The notes below the pieces were generated by a model. That model made no database searches, was not told the origin of the DNA, and was given only the letters and a program-made list of their open reading frames with translations. A program made the position numbers and the translations under genes. From Cyclobacteriaceae bacterium (GTDB lineage Bacteria > Bacteroidota > Bacteroidia > Cytophagales > Cyclobacteriaceae): DNA of 64,000 bases. The stretch is taken from positions 1,101,501-1,165,500 of the forward strand of contig CP075525.1 in assembly GCA_025808415.1 (NCBI GenBank), given 5' to 3'. Below, piece after piece: positions 8,221 to 16,729 of the stretch; position 1 is the stretch's first letter, and each line of letters opens with the position of its first letter.

Positions 8221-9918
8221 TTACCGTTTCCTGAATACTTCCCGGTTTTCCCCACACTTCAGCATAGTGGCGCCAAAATACGGATTTTTAATGTCTTCAA
8301 ACTCACTTAACCAATATGCACCTTCATCTTCAAAGGCCATCGGGCAATAGGCCCGGTATGCTTTTTCGGTGGTAAGCCCAAACAGTTCAACGGCCTCTAT
8401 GAGGTAGTTGGAGAGGAGTTCGAAGTCCTTGCGCTGTTCTTCCACATCAGTCTTCGTACTTATACCGGTTGCGCCCTGCTCCAATGGCTTAGTCAGCACC
8501 ATCCATTCGTCATGGGCAGCACCCTCCAGTAATTTCATGTTTACAGCTTTCAGTGCTTTCAAAACTTCCTTTGCGGCAGTAGCAGCCAAAGCAGGATTTG
8601 ATTCGACCAGCGCATTTTTAACAGCATAGTATTTTTCAACCACCTGGGTTAGCTGTGCTCGGAAGGCTTCGGGCACGTCAATTGATTTTATTTCAGGTGA
8701 AGACATCATGCTGTAGTTACCACTTAGTTGTGCTGATGCATCCACTGAAAACACACCATTAGATACTACTTCTTCACCTTCATCCAGTCCTTTTTCTACA
8801 ATGTATACATCATTCATCCGGGCACCGAGTGTAATTTCTCTTCGTTCGAATGCTGGAGTTGTTCCCTTTTGTTTAACGTATACAACCGAGCGCTTGCCTG
8901 TCCAGAGTACTGTTGTAGCCGGAATGGCCAGACCCTTTACATTTGAATTCAATTTTGTTTGCAGGGTGGCACTTACCAGCATTTCAGGTTTTAGCAGATT
9001 GCCGGTATTGGGTACAATAGCCCGCACATCTACTGACCGGGTTTCTGGACTTACTGATGGATTGATGTAGTGAATTTTAGCATTGAATTCTTTTCCCGGA
9101 AGTGAAGGGACAGTAAAGTTTATGGTTGATCCGGTTTTGATCCAGGGCAGATCACTTTCATAGGCATCCAGTACCACCCAAACTGATGAAAGATTAGCAA
9201 TTTCCATCATTACACTACCAGTTGACAGGTAATCACCCAAAGAAACCTGGCGTTTGGTGACTACGCCTGAAGTTTCGGCATAGACATCCAGAGTGGTGGT
9301 AACCTGTCCGGAAGATTCGATCTGTTCAATTTGCTTGTCGCTGATTTTCCACAACCGAAGTTTTTCTTTGGCGGCTTCATAAAGCTGTGGCGAGATGCTT
9401 GCCATCTTTTTTGCTTCCAGCAATTCACGTTGGGCGGTTACCAGTTCAGGAGAATATAGTGTGGCGAGCTTTTCTCCTTTTTTTATTTCCTGCCCTACAA
9501 AATTTACAAATAGTTTTTCAATCCGCCCCGGAAATTTGGCAGCGACAACAGAAAGCGCCTGTTCATTCACCTTTACTTTTCCGGTTAGCATCAGTTCATT
9601 GGAGGCTGAAACGGATTTAACTTTTGTTGTCTGAATGTTAGCCAGTGCAGCAGCCTCCGGTGTCATCTCCAATACAAATGGATTGGAGGTGCTGCTGCCG
9701 GATGAAACAGGAGTCAGATCCATGCCACATATTGGACATTTACCGGGTCCTTGCTGTCGGATTTGTGGATGCATGGAGCAGGTGTACTCACTGACCGCTT
9801 CTGTTTTATGGTCGTGTGTTTCGGATTGGTCTCCTCCAAAGATTAGCCAGCCAAGCAATAACCCTGCTGCCAGAAGAATGATGTTGATGATGATTGATTT
9901 TGGTTTCATAGTATTCAA
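8221..9918 (-). CDS. cusB: CusB-type periplasmic adaptor with heavy-metal-binding and DUF3347 domains, 565 aa
   Basis: Membrane-fusion subunit of a heavy-metal RND efflux pump. Residues ~8-28 are an N-terminal membrane anchor. Residues ~45-71 form a YHS-like heavy-metal-binding domain (YTCSMHP ... GKCPICGMDLTPV; Cys47, His50, Cys61, Cys64, Met66). The hairpin/barrel region follows (LFVNFVGQEIKKGEKLATLYSPEL; VTKRQVSLGDYLSTGSVMM). Residues ~415-565 are a DUF3347 domain (RAYCPMAFEDEGAYWLSE, NPYFGATMLKCG). E. coli CusB (~407 aa) lacks both extra domains. The adaptor should link the inner-membrane CusA to the TolC-like outer-membrane protein encoded 12 bp upstream. Confidence 0.9.
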   Translation of the reverse strand: MNTMKPKSIIINIILLAAGLLLGWLIFGGDQSETHDHKTEAVSEYTCSMHPQIRQQGPGKCPICGMDLTPVSSGSSTSNPFVLEMTPEAAALANIQTTKVKSVSASNELMLTGKVKVNEQALSVVAAKFPGRIEKLFVNFVGQEIKKGEKLATLYSPELVTAQRELLEAKKMASISPQLYEAAKEKLRLWKISDKQIEQIESSGQVTTTLDVYAETSGVVTKRQVSLGDYLSTGSVMMEIANLSSVWVVLDAYESDLPWIKTGSTINFTVPSLPGKEFNAKIHYINPSVSPETRSVDVRAIVPNTGNLLKPEMLVSATLQTKLNSNVKGLAIPATTVLWTGKRSVVYVKQKGTTPAFERREITLGARMNDVYIVEKGLDEGEEVVSNGVFSVDASAQLSGNYSMMSSPEIKSIDVPEAFRAQLTQVVEKYYAVKNALVESNPALAATAAKEVLKALKAVNMKLLEGAAHDEWMVLTKPLEQGATGISTKTDVEEQRKDFELLSNYLIEAVELFGLTTEKAYRAYCPMAFEDEGAYWLSEFEDIKNPYFGATMLKCGENREVFRKR

Positions 9919-9930
9919 TTCGTTGAGGTC

Positions 9931-11385
9931 TTAGTTACTTTCAATTCCCATAAGTTTAGTGATGCCCGATACCGTTATATGTTGTTCTGTTATGGCTGAT
10001 AGTTGCTGTTGTTCATAGCTTAATAAAGATTGACGCTGACGAAGAATTTCTTCCATTCCACCACCACCTGTACTATAGGTTGTAGTCATTAGTCGGATGG
10101 CTTGTTGTGTAATCTCTCTTTGATCGTGTAAGAGCTTAAGCCGCCTGGTGCTGCTTTCGTAATCAAATAATAAACGCTCCAGTTCACTGAGTAAGTCAAG
10201 CTTTGCGGCTTCCTTATTTTGTGTAGCGGATTGTTGCAGGTATTCCGCCTCCTTGCGTAAGGAGGTATACTTTTTTCTATAGATGGGCAAAGTCATGGTA
10301 ACCATGGGCATGAACATGTTTTCTCCGCCCATATTTTCATTCAGCATTTCATCAAATCGTGGGCGGAAAATCATATAGGTTAATCCAACGCCAATCATAG
10401 GCCTACCCATTAACTTAGCCATGCGCTGTTGTTCTTCCCGTGCTTTCTCATCCCATTGATACATTTTCACCATAGGATGATTTTGAATAACCGAATCCTG
10501 GATGATGGAAAGCGTAGCCGGTAAGGATACAGAAGACAGGGTGTCGGCAAGTATTATCTTTTCGCTCGAAGCACGGTTCAACAGGTTATTGAATTTTACT
10601 TCCAGCGGCTTGCGCGAAGCGTTAAGTATTTCGATTCGTGAATCCAGTTCCTTCATTTGGAGTTGAATAAGCAGTACATCGACCATTGATCCTGTTGTTC
10701 CGCCCGACATTCCACCGCTCCCCTGTCCCGATGGCATGCCCGATGGTGAGGGGGTTGCTGTGTTTCCACCCATTCCCGCCATACCACCTCCTGATGATGG
10801 AACGGAAGGTGTAGTGCCACTTTGCGTATTCATCGGAGCGGTTCCGCTTGTTCCTGTTTTAAATCGGGTAAGCGCCAGTTGCTCATAAGTTTTTAGTATT
10901 TCTTTTTCTTTTTCCAGCAGTTTCAGTTCTTCATCAACCTGATACAATTGGTACCACACGGTGCGCACATCATGAAATAAATTAATTTTCGATTCCTGAA
11001 AGGCGGAAAATTTCATTTGAGCCATATACGTGGCTTCATTTTTTGCTGCATCCAGCGAACCAATCCATGGAAACATCTGCATGGCAGAAATTTCTGAAAG
11101 TTGCTGGCCCATCCAACGCTCCATGTACAAGCCATCTTTACCAACGAACATACTAAACGTAAGTTGAGGATCGGGTAAAGTACCTGCCTGCGGTACTTTT
11201 TCCAATGCGGAATAGTATTCGTTGTACCGGACTTTCAATGATGGATTATTTTGTGCAGCTACGGTTAGGTAATCGTCAATTGTTTGAGCTTTGGCAATTT
11301 GACATAATAACATCAATGCCAATAAACTAATGATATTGATCGATATAGGTGGATATTGATCGATATAGGTGGATAGTTTATTCAT
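9931..11385 (-). CDS. TolC-family outer-membrane efflux protein (CusC-like)
   Basis: Outer-membrane channel of the Cus system. The TolC coiled-coil pattern is visible (VRYNEYYSALEKVPQAGTLP; LDLLSELERLLFDYESSTRR). A Met/Gly/Ser-rich insertion at residues ~190-230 (MAGMGG, SGMPSGQGSGGMSGG) is typical of copper-pump TolC proteins in this phylum. I choose the ATG at 11385, not the in-frame one at 11409, because AAGGAAG precedes it directly and it begins the signal peptide. That start overlaps the end of the four-helix-bundle gene by 8 nt. Odd: the signal-peptide codons STYIDQYPPISINI consist of two 20-bp tandem copies of the operon's GATATTGATCG repeat (11332-11371), so the mobile-looking repeat supplies coding sequence here. 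Confidence 0.85.
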   Translation of the reverse strand: MNKLSTYIDQYPPISINIISLLALMLLCQIAKAQTIDDYLTVAAQNNPSLKVRYNEYYSALEKVPQAGTLPDPQLTFSMFVGKDGLYMERWMGQQLSEISAMQMFPWIGSLDAAKNEATYMAQMKFSAFQESKINLFHDVRTVWYQLYQVDEELKLLEKEKEILKTYEQLALTRFKTGTSGTAPMNTQSGTTPSVPSSGGGMAGMGGNTATPSPSGMPSGQGSGGMSGGTTGSMVDVLLIQLQMKELDSRIEILNASRKPLEVKFNNLLNRASSEKIILADTLSSVSLPATLSIIQDSVIQNHPMVKMYQWDEKAREEQQRMAKLMGRPMIGVGLTYMIFRPRFDEMLNENMGGENMFMPMVTMTLPIYRKKYTSLRKEAEYLQQSATQNKEAAKLDLLSELERLLFDYESSTRRLKLLHDQREITQQAIRLMTTTYSTGGGGMEEILRQRQSLLSYEQQQLSAITEQHITVSGITKLMGIESN

Positions 11386-11773
11386 CTTCCTTATTGTTTT
11401 TGGATTCATAGATGGATCGAATGAAGTTGTTAAGCTTAATGGATAGTTTATCGGCTAAGAATTTCATTTCATCAAATTCTGGTTGACTGATTTTGTTTCT
11501 CTCTACTAACAATTCAAGCCAATGATTGATGGCTTCGAGCATGGAACCTCGGGCGTTGTACAGGAAACGGACTCTGTCAAGATAATGGAAGCGACCGTAT
11601 CCTTCTGCGATGTTTGCTCCTATGGAATCGATGGAGGATATGAACTGATCACCGATGATCTTTTTCTCCTGCCAACTCATCTTGTCATAGATCACCCAGG
11701 CCTTTTTGGCTAATTCCCTTGCGAGCTGATAGACTTCAAGGTTCTGGAGTGGGATGTATTCTTTCTTTTTCAT
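11378..11773 (-). CDS. Four-helix-bundle protein (23S rRNA intervening-sequence type), 131 aa
   Basis: The protein matches the S23/IVP four-helix-bundle family in length and blocks: LEVYQLARELAKKAWVIYD, IGDQFISSIDSIGANIAEGY, RVRFLYNARGSMLEAINHWL and LADKLSIKLNNFIRSI, with the diagnostic S-x-x-S-I-x-A-N-I-A-E-G-x-G-R core. Relatives are encoded in intervening sequences of some bacterial 23S rRNA genes, and the DGR accessory protein Avd has the same fold. They bind nucleic acid, but their role is not settled. Its position between cusA and the TolC gene is foreign to cus operons, and it is flanked by inverted repeats. The start ATG at 11773 is preceded by the right repeat zone. Confidence 0.85.
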   Translation of the reverse strand: MKKKEYIPLQNLEVYQLARELAKKAWVIYDKMSWQEKKIIGDQFISSIDSIGANIAEGYGRFHYLDRVRFLYNARGSMLEAINHWLELLVERNKISQPEFDEMKFLADKLSIKLNNFIRSIYESKNNKEDE

Positions 11774-11779
11774 ATCGGG

Positions 11780-11874
11780 TCATTTTGATGCTTGTTGATA
11801 TGAATTGATACGCATCGATATTTGTTGTGAATCGAGGCAATAAGTATCAACAAGTATCTATCAATATCCATTAG
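11780..11874. repeat. GATATT-type repeat copy (c), right end of the candidate element
   Basis: This stretch between the four-helix-bundle start and cusA's stop holds several overlapping TATCAA/GATA words, including GTATCAACAAGTATC, TATCAATATCC and GCATCGATATTTG. It ends in CATTAG, the inverted counterpart of CTAATG at 11327. Its inner part (AGATACTTGTTGATA on the minus strand) also matches the left edge of the insertion in cusA (AGATACTTGTGGATA at 13213 on the plus strand). Confidence 0.55.
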
Positions 11875-11876
11875 TA

Positions 11877-14800
11877 TCATAGTTTCCGTTCTTCCTTCCA
11901 TGAATACAGTACCGGTACAATAAACAGCGTAATCAACGCCACGACCATGCCGCCAAAGGAAGGAATGGCCATGGGTATCATGATGTCGGAGCCTCTTCCG
12001 GATGAAGTTAATACTGGAAGTAAAGCGAGTAACGTTGTCGCAGTAGTCATTAAGCATGGACGCACCCTTCGCATTCCGGCTTCGAGTACTGCTTTACGCA
12101 CTTCAGTAACAGATTCTGGTTTGTGTTTCTGTAAGCTCTGGGTCAGGTAAGTGCCGATCACCACACCATCATCAGTAGCGATACCAAACAGCGCAATGAA
12201 TCCAACCCACACGGCAACACTCAGGTTAAAGGCACGCATTTGAAACAACTCACGAAAGTTGGTTCCGAAAAGACTGAAGTCCATAAACCAGTCCTGACCA
12301 TATAACCATAGCATCATAAAACCACCTGCAAAGGCCATAGCAATGGCGGAGAAGATAAATAGTGATGTTGCTACCGAGCGGAACTGAAAATACAATATCA
12401 AAAAGATGACTATCAGCGAAAGAGGGATTACGATGGCCAATCGTTTTTCAGCACGCAACTGATTTTCGTAACTACCGGAGAATTTATAGCTCACACCAGC
12501 AGGCACTAGCAGTTCACCATCAGTAATTTTTTTGTTCAGGTAACGCTGGGCTTCTTCCACAACAGATACTTCGGCATATCCTTCTTTTTTATCCAGGAGT
12601 ACATATCCGACAAGGAAGGAATCTTCTCCACGGATCATCATCGGTCCGGGACGGTAATTAATAGTAGCCAGTTCACTTAGTGGCACCTGCGCACCTGTAG
12701 GGGTTGCAATAAATACTTTGTTAATCGACTCCGGATCACTTCTCCATTCACGCGCATAACGTGCACGGATGGAATACCGCTCACGGCCTTCCACGGTGGT
12801 GGTCATGCTCATACCGCCTAGCGCTACTTCAATGTACTCCTGCACGTCACTTACATTCAATCCGTAGCGCGCCATCGCTTTTCTGTTGAGGTCAATTTCC
12901 ATGTAAGGTTTACCGAGGGAACGATCGGCATACACGGCTTCCGGCTTGATGGAAGGGACTTCCTTTAAATGTTTCTCCAGTTCGAGGCTGAACGATTCTA
13001 TTGTTTTTAAATCAGGTCCGTATACTTTTAGTCCCATCGGTGCGCGCATACCAGTTTGGAGCATCACCAATCGTGTTTCTATAGGCTGGAGTTTTGGTGC
13101 AGAGGTAACACCGGGTATGTTGGCGGCCTTTACGATTTCATCCCAGATGTCGTTGGGAGATTTAATTTCATCACGCCACTGACGATAATATTCTCCGTTC
13201 TTATCTTTTATTAGATACTTGTGGATATTTTTTGATATGGATGGATATTGGTGTATACTCGTTGATATTTCGATATTGTTGGCATCATATATTTTTCCAC
13301 TCACCCGATCATAATATCCATCAATATCCAAATATCCACCAATATCAATCTTATACCTTCCCTGTGAATCTGTTTTAAACCGAAGTTTTCGTCCATTCTC
13401 ATCCGTGATGTATTCCGACTTGTAAAGAATCACATTCTCATACATCGACATGGGTGCGGGATCCAACGCTGTTTCAGCGCGACCGGCTTTCCCGACCACC
13501 ATTTCTACTTCGGGTATGGCGGTTACCAGCATGTCCAGTTGTTGTACTACTTGTTTGTTGGCTTCTACACCGGCATGGGGCATGGAGGTGGGCATCAGTA
13601 AGAATGCTCCTTCATCCAACGAGGGCATGAACTCTTTGCCCATACCGGGGAAGGTATGCGTTAATGAACTCCATAACGAAGTGGTACGAATATTCCAGCC
13701 GATGACATCAACACCTTTTTCAACAAAACCAAACACCTTGTTGAATCCCAGCATGATGTTTAAGCCGAGGAGGATGATGAAAACCGGGATCAGCAAGAAC
13801 TTCACTTTGTTTTCCAAACACCAGGTGAGTATCCGAGGATAGAACCGGATGAAGATGGAGAATCCACCCAGTACCAATCCGATGATGATGAGGATAAACA
13901 GGAAGTTCAGGATAATGCTGTTGTGTACACCCAGCGGCAGCCAGGTGGTAGCCAGCAGCCATGATACCGCTACTACCGAAATACCCACGGTAGCCAATTC
14001 ATGGAAGCGAGAATATTTCTCCGGATAAAAATGATTGAGGAGATTGTTTGCCGCAAACAAGAGCAAAGCAACACCTGCCCATGGCAAGTAGACTATCGTG
14101 ATAAATAATCCCGTTAAAGCGAGTAAGATGTTCCCGACAAGTTTGAATCTTCCTTTACCGACCTTCATGCCGAACACCCAGTGGGTGAAGGTTGGCATGA
14201 TGACAAGTGTGAAGATCAAAGCAGCCACCAAAGCAAATGTTTTGGTATAAGCCAACGGTCCGAACAATTTTCCTTCGGCAGCCTGCAACGTAAATACTGG
14301 CAGGAAACTTACAATGGTGGTGGATACGGCCGTGATGATGGCGGATGAAACTTCCGATACGGCATTATAGATTGTAGTGATTAATGGTTGTTCCTTCGGA
14401 GCTTCTTCAAGATGTCTCAGCACATTTTCATTGAGAATGATGCCGAGATCGACCATGGTTCCGATGGCAATAGCAATTCCTGAGAGCGCAACAATGTTGG
14501 CATCCACATGAAAATATTTCATAAGGATGAAGCACATCAGCACCGCCAATGGTAACAACGCTGAAATCAAAAATGAAGCACGCAGGTTATACACCATCAC
14601 GATAATGACAATAATGGTGATCAGGATCTGCAGCGTGATGGCATCGTTCAGTGTCCCTAGTGTTTCATAGATGAGTTGTGTGCGATCGTAGAACGGAACG
14701 ATGGTTACTTTAGAAGTCCTTCCATCGTCTAATTTTTTAGAAGGTAATCCCGGGGCTATTTCCTTGATCTTGTCTTTTACATGATTGATAACAGCCAATG

Positions 14801-15743
14801 GGTTATCACCATAGCGGGCAATGACTACACCACCAACAGCTTCCGCTCCACTCTTATCTAAAATGCCTAACATGGAACGATCAGCAGGACCAAGGGCAAC
14901 GCGAGCGATGTCTTTAATACGAACAGGCACATTCTGATTTACCCGCACCACTGCTTCTTCTATGTCTTCAATCTTTTTTACATAACCGAGTCCGCGAATC
15001 AGATACTCCACCCGATTTATTTCTACTGTGTTAGCGCCAACATCGCGGTTGCTGTTACGCAACGCTTGCATCACTTCCATCATGGAAATGTTGTACGTCT
15101 TCATCGCCACTGGATCAAGATCGACCTGGTACTCTTTGATATGTCCGCCAACACTGGCTACTTCAGCAACTCCTTCTGCACCGGTGAGCGCATAACGCAC
15201 ATAAAAATCCTGGATGGTGCGCAGTTCATGCAGGTCCCATCCGCCCGCTGGATTTCCATTTTCATCACGACCTTCGAGCGTGTACCAATACACTTGTCCG
15301 AGTGCGGTGGCATCGGGGCCGAGTTTGGGTTGAACATCTTCAGGCAACAAGCCGGACGGCAGGGCGCTTAATTTTTCAAGAATTCTTGAGCGACTCCAGT
15401 AGTACTCCACATCATCATCGAAAATGATGTAGATAGAAGAGAAGCCGAACATAGACGTGCTGCGGATGGCCTTCACACCTGGCATACCCAGCAACGATGT
15501 GGTCAGCGGATAAGTGATTTGATCTTCCACATCCTGAGGAGATCGCCCCATCCATTCCGTGAAAACGATTTGTTGGTTTTCACCAATGTCGGGGATGGCA
15601 TCTACAGGTACCGGATCTTGCGGCAGAAAACCAATTTTCCAGTTGAATGGAGCAGTAACCAGGCCCCAGCCTACAATGGCCAGGAGCACTAGCACGGTTA
15701 CCAGTTTTTGTTCTAAAAAGAATTTTATTATACGGTTGATCAT
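11877..15743 (-). CDS. cusA: CusA-type heavy-metal efflux RND permease, 1288 aa
   Basis: Inner-membrane proton-driven pump of the HME-RND family. Visible are the first helix (VTVLVLLAIVGWGL), periplasmic QDVEDQITYPLTTSLLGMPG and VYWYTLEGRD, the TM4 region GIAIAIGTMVDLGIILNENV, an extra hydrophobic block common in Bacteroidota CusA (residues ~530-700), SLDEGAFLLMPTSMPHAG, KLQPIETRLVMLQTGMRAPM, and the C-terminal bundle (ATDDGVVIGTYLTQ; RVRPCLMTTATTLLALLP). It is longer than E. coli CusA (~1047 aa), partly because of that block. In addition, residues ~798-846 form an in-frame insertion whose DNA is built from the operon's GATATT-type repeats, placed where relatives have a short D-x-x-G loop before QWRDEIKSPNDIWDEIVK. 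The metal specificity Cu(I)/Ag(I) is inferred from the operon. Confidence 0.9.
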   Translation of the reverse strand: MINRIIKFFLEQKLVTVLVLLAIVGWGLVTAPFNWKIGFLPQDPVPVDAIPDIGENQQIVFTEWMGRSPQDVEDQITYPLTTSLLGMPGVKAIRSTSMFGFSSIYIIFDDDVEYYWSRSRILEKLSALPSGLLPEDVQPKLGPDATALGQVYWYTLEGRDENGNPAGGWDLHELRTIQDFYVRYALTGAEGVAEVASVGGHIKEYQVDLDPVAMKTYNISMMEVMQALRNSNRDVGANTVEINRVEYLIRGLGYVKKIEDIEEAVVRVNQNVPVRIKDIARVALGPADRSMLGILDKSGAEAVGGVVIARYGDNPLAVINHVKDKIKEIAPGLPSKKLDDGRTSKVTIVPFYDRTQLIYETLGTLNDAITLQILITIIVIIVMVYNLRASFLISALLPLAVLMCFILMKYFHVDANIVALSGIAIAIGTMVDLGIILNENVLRHLEEAPKEQPLITTIYNAVSEVSSAIITAVSTTIVSFLPVFTLQAAEGKLFGPLAYTKTFALVAALIFTLVIMPTFTHWVFGMKVGKGRFKLVGNILLALTGLFITIVYLPWAGVALLLFAANNLLNHFYPEKYSRFHELATVGISVVAVSWLLATTWLPLGVHNSIILNFLFILIIIGLVLGGFSIFIRFYPRILTWCLENKVKFLLIPVFIILLGLNIMLGFNKVFGFVEKGVDVIGWNIRTTSLWSSLTHTFPGMGKEFMPSLDEGAFLLMPTSMPHAGVEANKQVVQQLDMLVTAIPEVEMVVGKAGRAETALDPAPMSMYENVILYKSEYITDENGRKLRFKTDSQGRYKIDIGGYLDIDGYYDRVSGKIYDANNIEISTSIHQYPSISKNIHKYLIKDKNGEYYRQWRDEIKSPNDIWDEIVKAANIPGVTSAPKLQPIETRLVMLQTGMRAPMGLKVYGPDLKTIESFSLELEKHLKEVPSIKPEAVYADRSLGKPYMEIDLNRKAMARYGLNVSDVQEYIEVALGGMSMTTTVEGRERYSIRARYAREWRSDPESINKVFIATPTGAQVPLSELATINYRPGPMMIRGEDSFLVGYVLLDKKEGYAEVSVVEEAQRYLNKKITDGELLVPAGVSYKFSGSYENQLRAEKRLAIVIPLSLIVIFLILYFQFRSVATSLFIFSAIAMAFAGGFMMLWLYGQDWFMDFSLFGTNFRELFQMRAFNLSVAVWVGFIALFGIATDDGVVIGTYLTQSLQKHKPESVTEVRKAVLEAGMRRVRPCLMTTATTLLALLPVLTSSGRGSDIMIPMAIPSFGGMVVALITLFIVPVLYSWKEERKL
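13210..13352. repeat. GATATT-type repeat copy (d), in-frame insertion in cusA
   Basis: An imperfect inverted repeat lies within the cusA reading frame. The left arm TTGATATGGATGGATATTGG (from 13232) pairs with the right arm, which reads TTGATATTGGTGGATATTTG on the other strand (13348 down to ~13328); about 17 of 21 positions match. Further GATATT words occur at 13222, 13263 and 13271. It encodes about 48 residues (GYLDIDGYYD, NNIEISTSIHQYPSISKNI) with no stop codon, in a hydrophilic periplasmic loop. It is the same sequence family as the copies at 8185, 11327 and 11780. Confidence 0.65.
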
Positions 15744-15818
15744 AGTTCTGTTCTAAAGACTTCTTGAAAAGAAAAAAAGAAGACATACCAATCTCACCAA
15801 TGAGATGGCTGAACAGAA

Positions 15819-16226
15819 TCAGATCAAAAAAGACTGAATGGAGATGATGATATCGTGCCCGGTGGGGGCAGGGGGGTGATCCGTAAAATACGATGTTGTA
15901 GAAACGGAAACAGTAGGGATAATCTCAGCCACCACCAATGTGTTATGAACAACATCTGTGGATGAAAGTACAGGAAGTAAGATGTTTACGGTTGCGCCAT
16001 TAATATCCTGCGATTCGTGAATAAGCTGTTCATCAGCACAACATCCTTCCATTACTTTGCGGTGACAAGGCGGCAACTGTTGATGCCCGCAACCATCGGC
16101 TTTGTTAAGAAAAGCAACTGCTTTAACTGTGCCACCACAATAGTGCACGCCCACATAAAAACTGCTGGAGGCCATCAGCACAAGTGCGGCCAGCAGGAGG
16201 GAGGATATGGTACGGAGCAGTTTCAT
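15819..16226 (-). CDS. HYC_CC_PP family periplasmic protein, 135 aa
   Basis: A signal peptide (residues ~1-22) is followed by the motifs that name this family: H28-Y29-C30 (VGVHYCGG), a later double cysteine C62-C63 (MEGCCADE) and a C-terminal HPPAP. Extra Cys/His residues (GCGHQQLPPCHRK) suggest metal or redox chemistry. The family is found beside copper-efflux genes in Bacteroidota, as here, where it is the first gene of the leftward cus operon, 75 bp upstream of cusA. A periplasmic metal-sensing or chaperone role is inferred from context. Confidence 0.8.
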   Translation of the reverse strand: MKLLRTISSLLLAALVLMASSSFYVGVHYCGGTVKAVAFLNKADGCGHQQLPPCHRKVMEGCCADEQLIHESQDINGATVNILLPVLSSTDVVHNTLVVAEIIPTVSVSTTSYFTDHPPAPTGHDIIISIQSFLI

Positions 16227-16393
16227 TAATAAGCAAATGTACGGATTTCAAGTGGTTTTGGATTTATAAAGTTATTTCAAGCCCTTACAGAATTCATGGA
16301 AACCTTCGAAACTAAAACAGAATCGACTGGTTTTTGTTAATTTTCATTGCTAACCACATTTCTTGAAAGCGGGAATTTCGTGAGGCCAATGAA

Positions 16394-16729
16394 TCATTTC
16401 TTCATAAACTGCTCTTCAATAACACCCAACATGGCCATGGTGGTTGGGAAACCTACTGTAGGTAAAAGCAATAGGGCCACATGTTCCATTTCTTCCCGGT
16501 TCAAACCGGCTGCAGTTCCTTTTCGAATGTGCGATTTTAATGCACTGTTTAATCGGTGACTACCTGAAACCGCTAGTTTGATCAATGCCCGTTCACGCTC
16601 TGTTAAAGGCCCCTGATCATGTACTGCATCGCCCAGTTGCTCATAGGCTTTTGCTACCTGCGGATATTTCTTTTCGAAATCGGTATAGAACTTAGGCGGC
16701 TTGGGTAATTTCTTAGTGGATTTTTTCAT
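16394..16729 (-). CDS. Carboxymuconolactone decarboxylase-like protein without the CxxC pair, 111 aa
   Basis: A small helical protein of the CMD/AhpD superfamily: LTERERALIKLAVSGSHRLN, SALKSHIRKGTAAGLNREEM and HVALLLLPTVGFPTTMAML follow the family's helix order. The peroxidase-type C-x-x-C normally found in the HxxxA helix is absent; the protein has no cysteine at all, so AhpD-like thiol chemistry is excluded. Its start overlaps the NrfD-like gene by 4 nt (ATGA-type), making it the last gene of the nitrate-reductase operon. Its function there is unknown. Confidence 0.75.
   Translation of the reverse strand: MKKSTKKLPKPPKFYTDFEKKYPQVAKAYEQLGDAVHDQGPLTERERALIKLAVSGSHRLNSALKSHIRKGTAAGLNREEMEHVALLLLPTVGFPTTMAMLGVIEEQFMKK

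Larger units (their letters stand above)
11327..11874. mobile_element. Candidate element: four-helix-bundle gene between inverted GATATT repeats
   Basis: The left end, plus strand from 11327, reads CTAATGATATTGATCGATA. The right end, read inward on the minus strand from 11874, reads CTAATGGATATTGATAGATA, so the two are near-identical inverted termini differing by one indel and one base. Between them lies only the four-helix-bundle gene, filling most of the 548 bp. The left end continues into a second 20-bp copy (11352-11371). The right repeat zone extends inward to about 11780 (AAGTATCAACAAGTATC; GATACGCATCGATATTTG). No target-site duplication is obvious. The unit sits inside the cus operon without breaking it: cusA's stop is 3 bp beyond one end, and the other end lies inside the TolC signal-peptide codons. 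Confidence 0.5.

Noticed and set aside
11770..12057. Small minus-strand ORF at the end of cusA
   Set aside because: It is a frame-shifted shadow of cusA plus the repeat zone, with residues such as INKHQNDP translated from the repeat.
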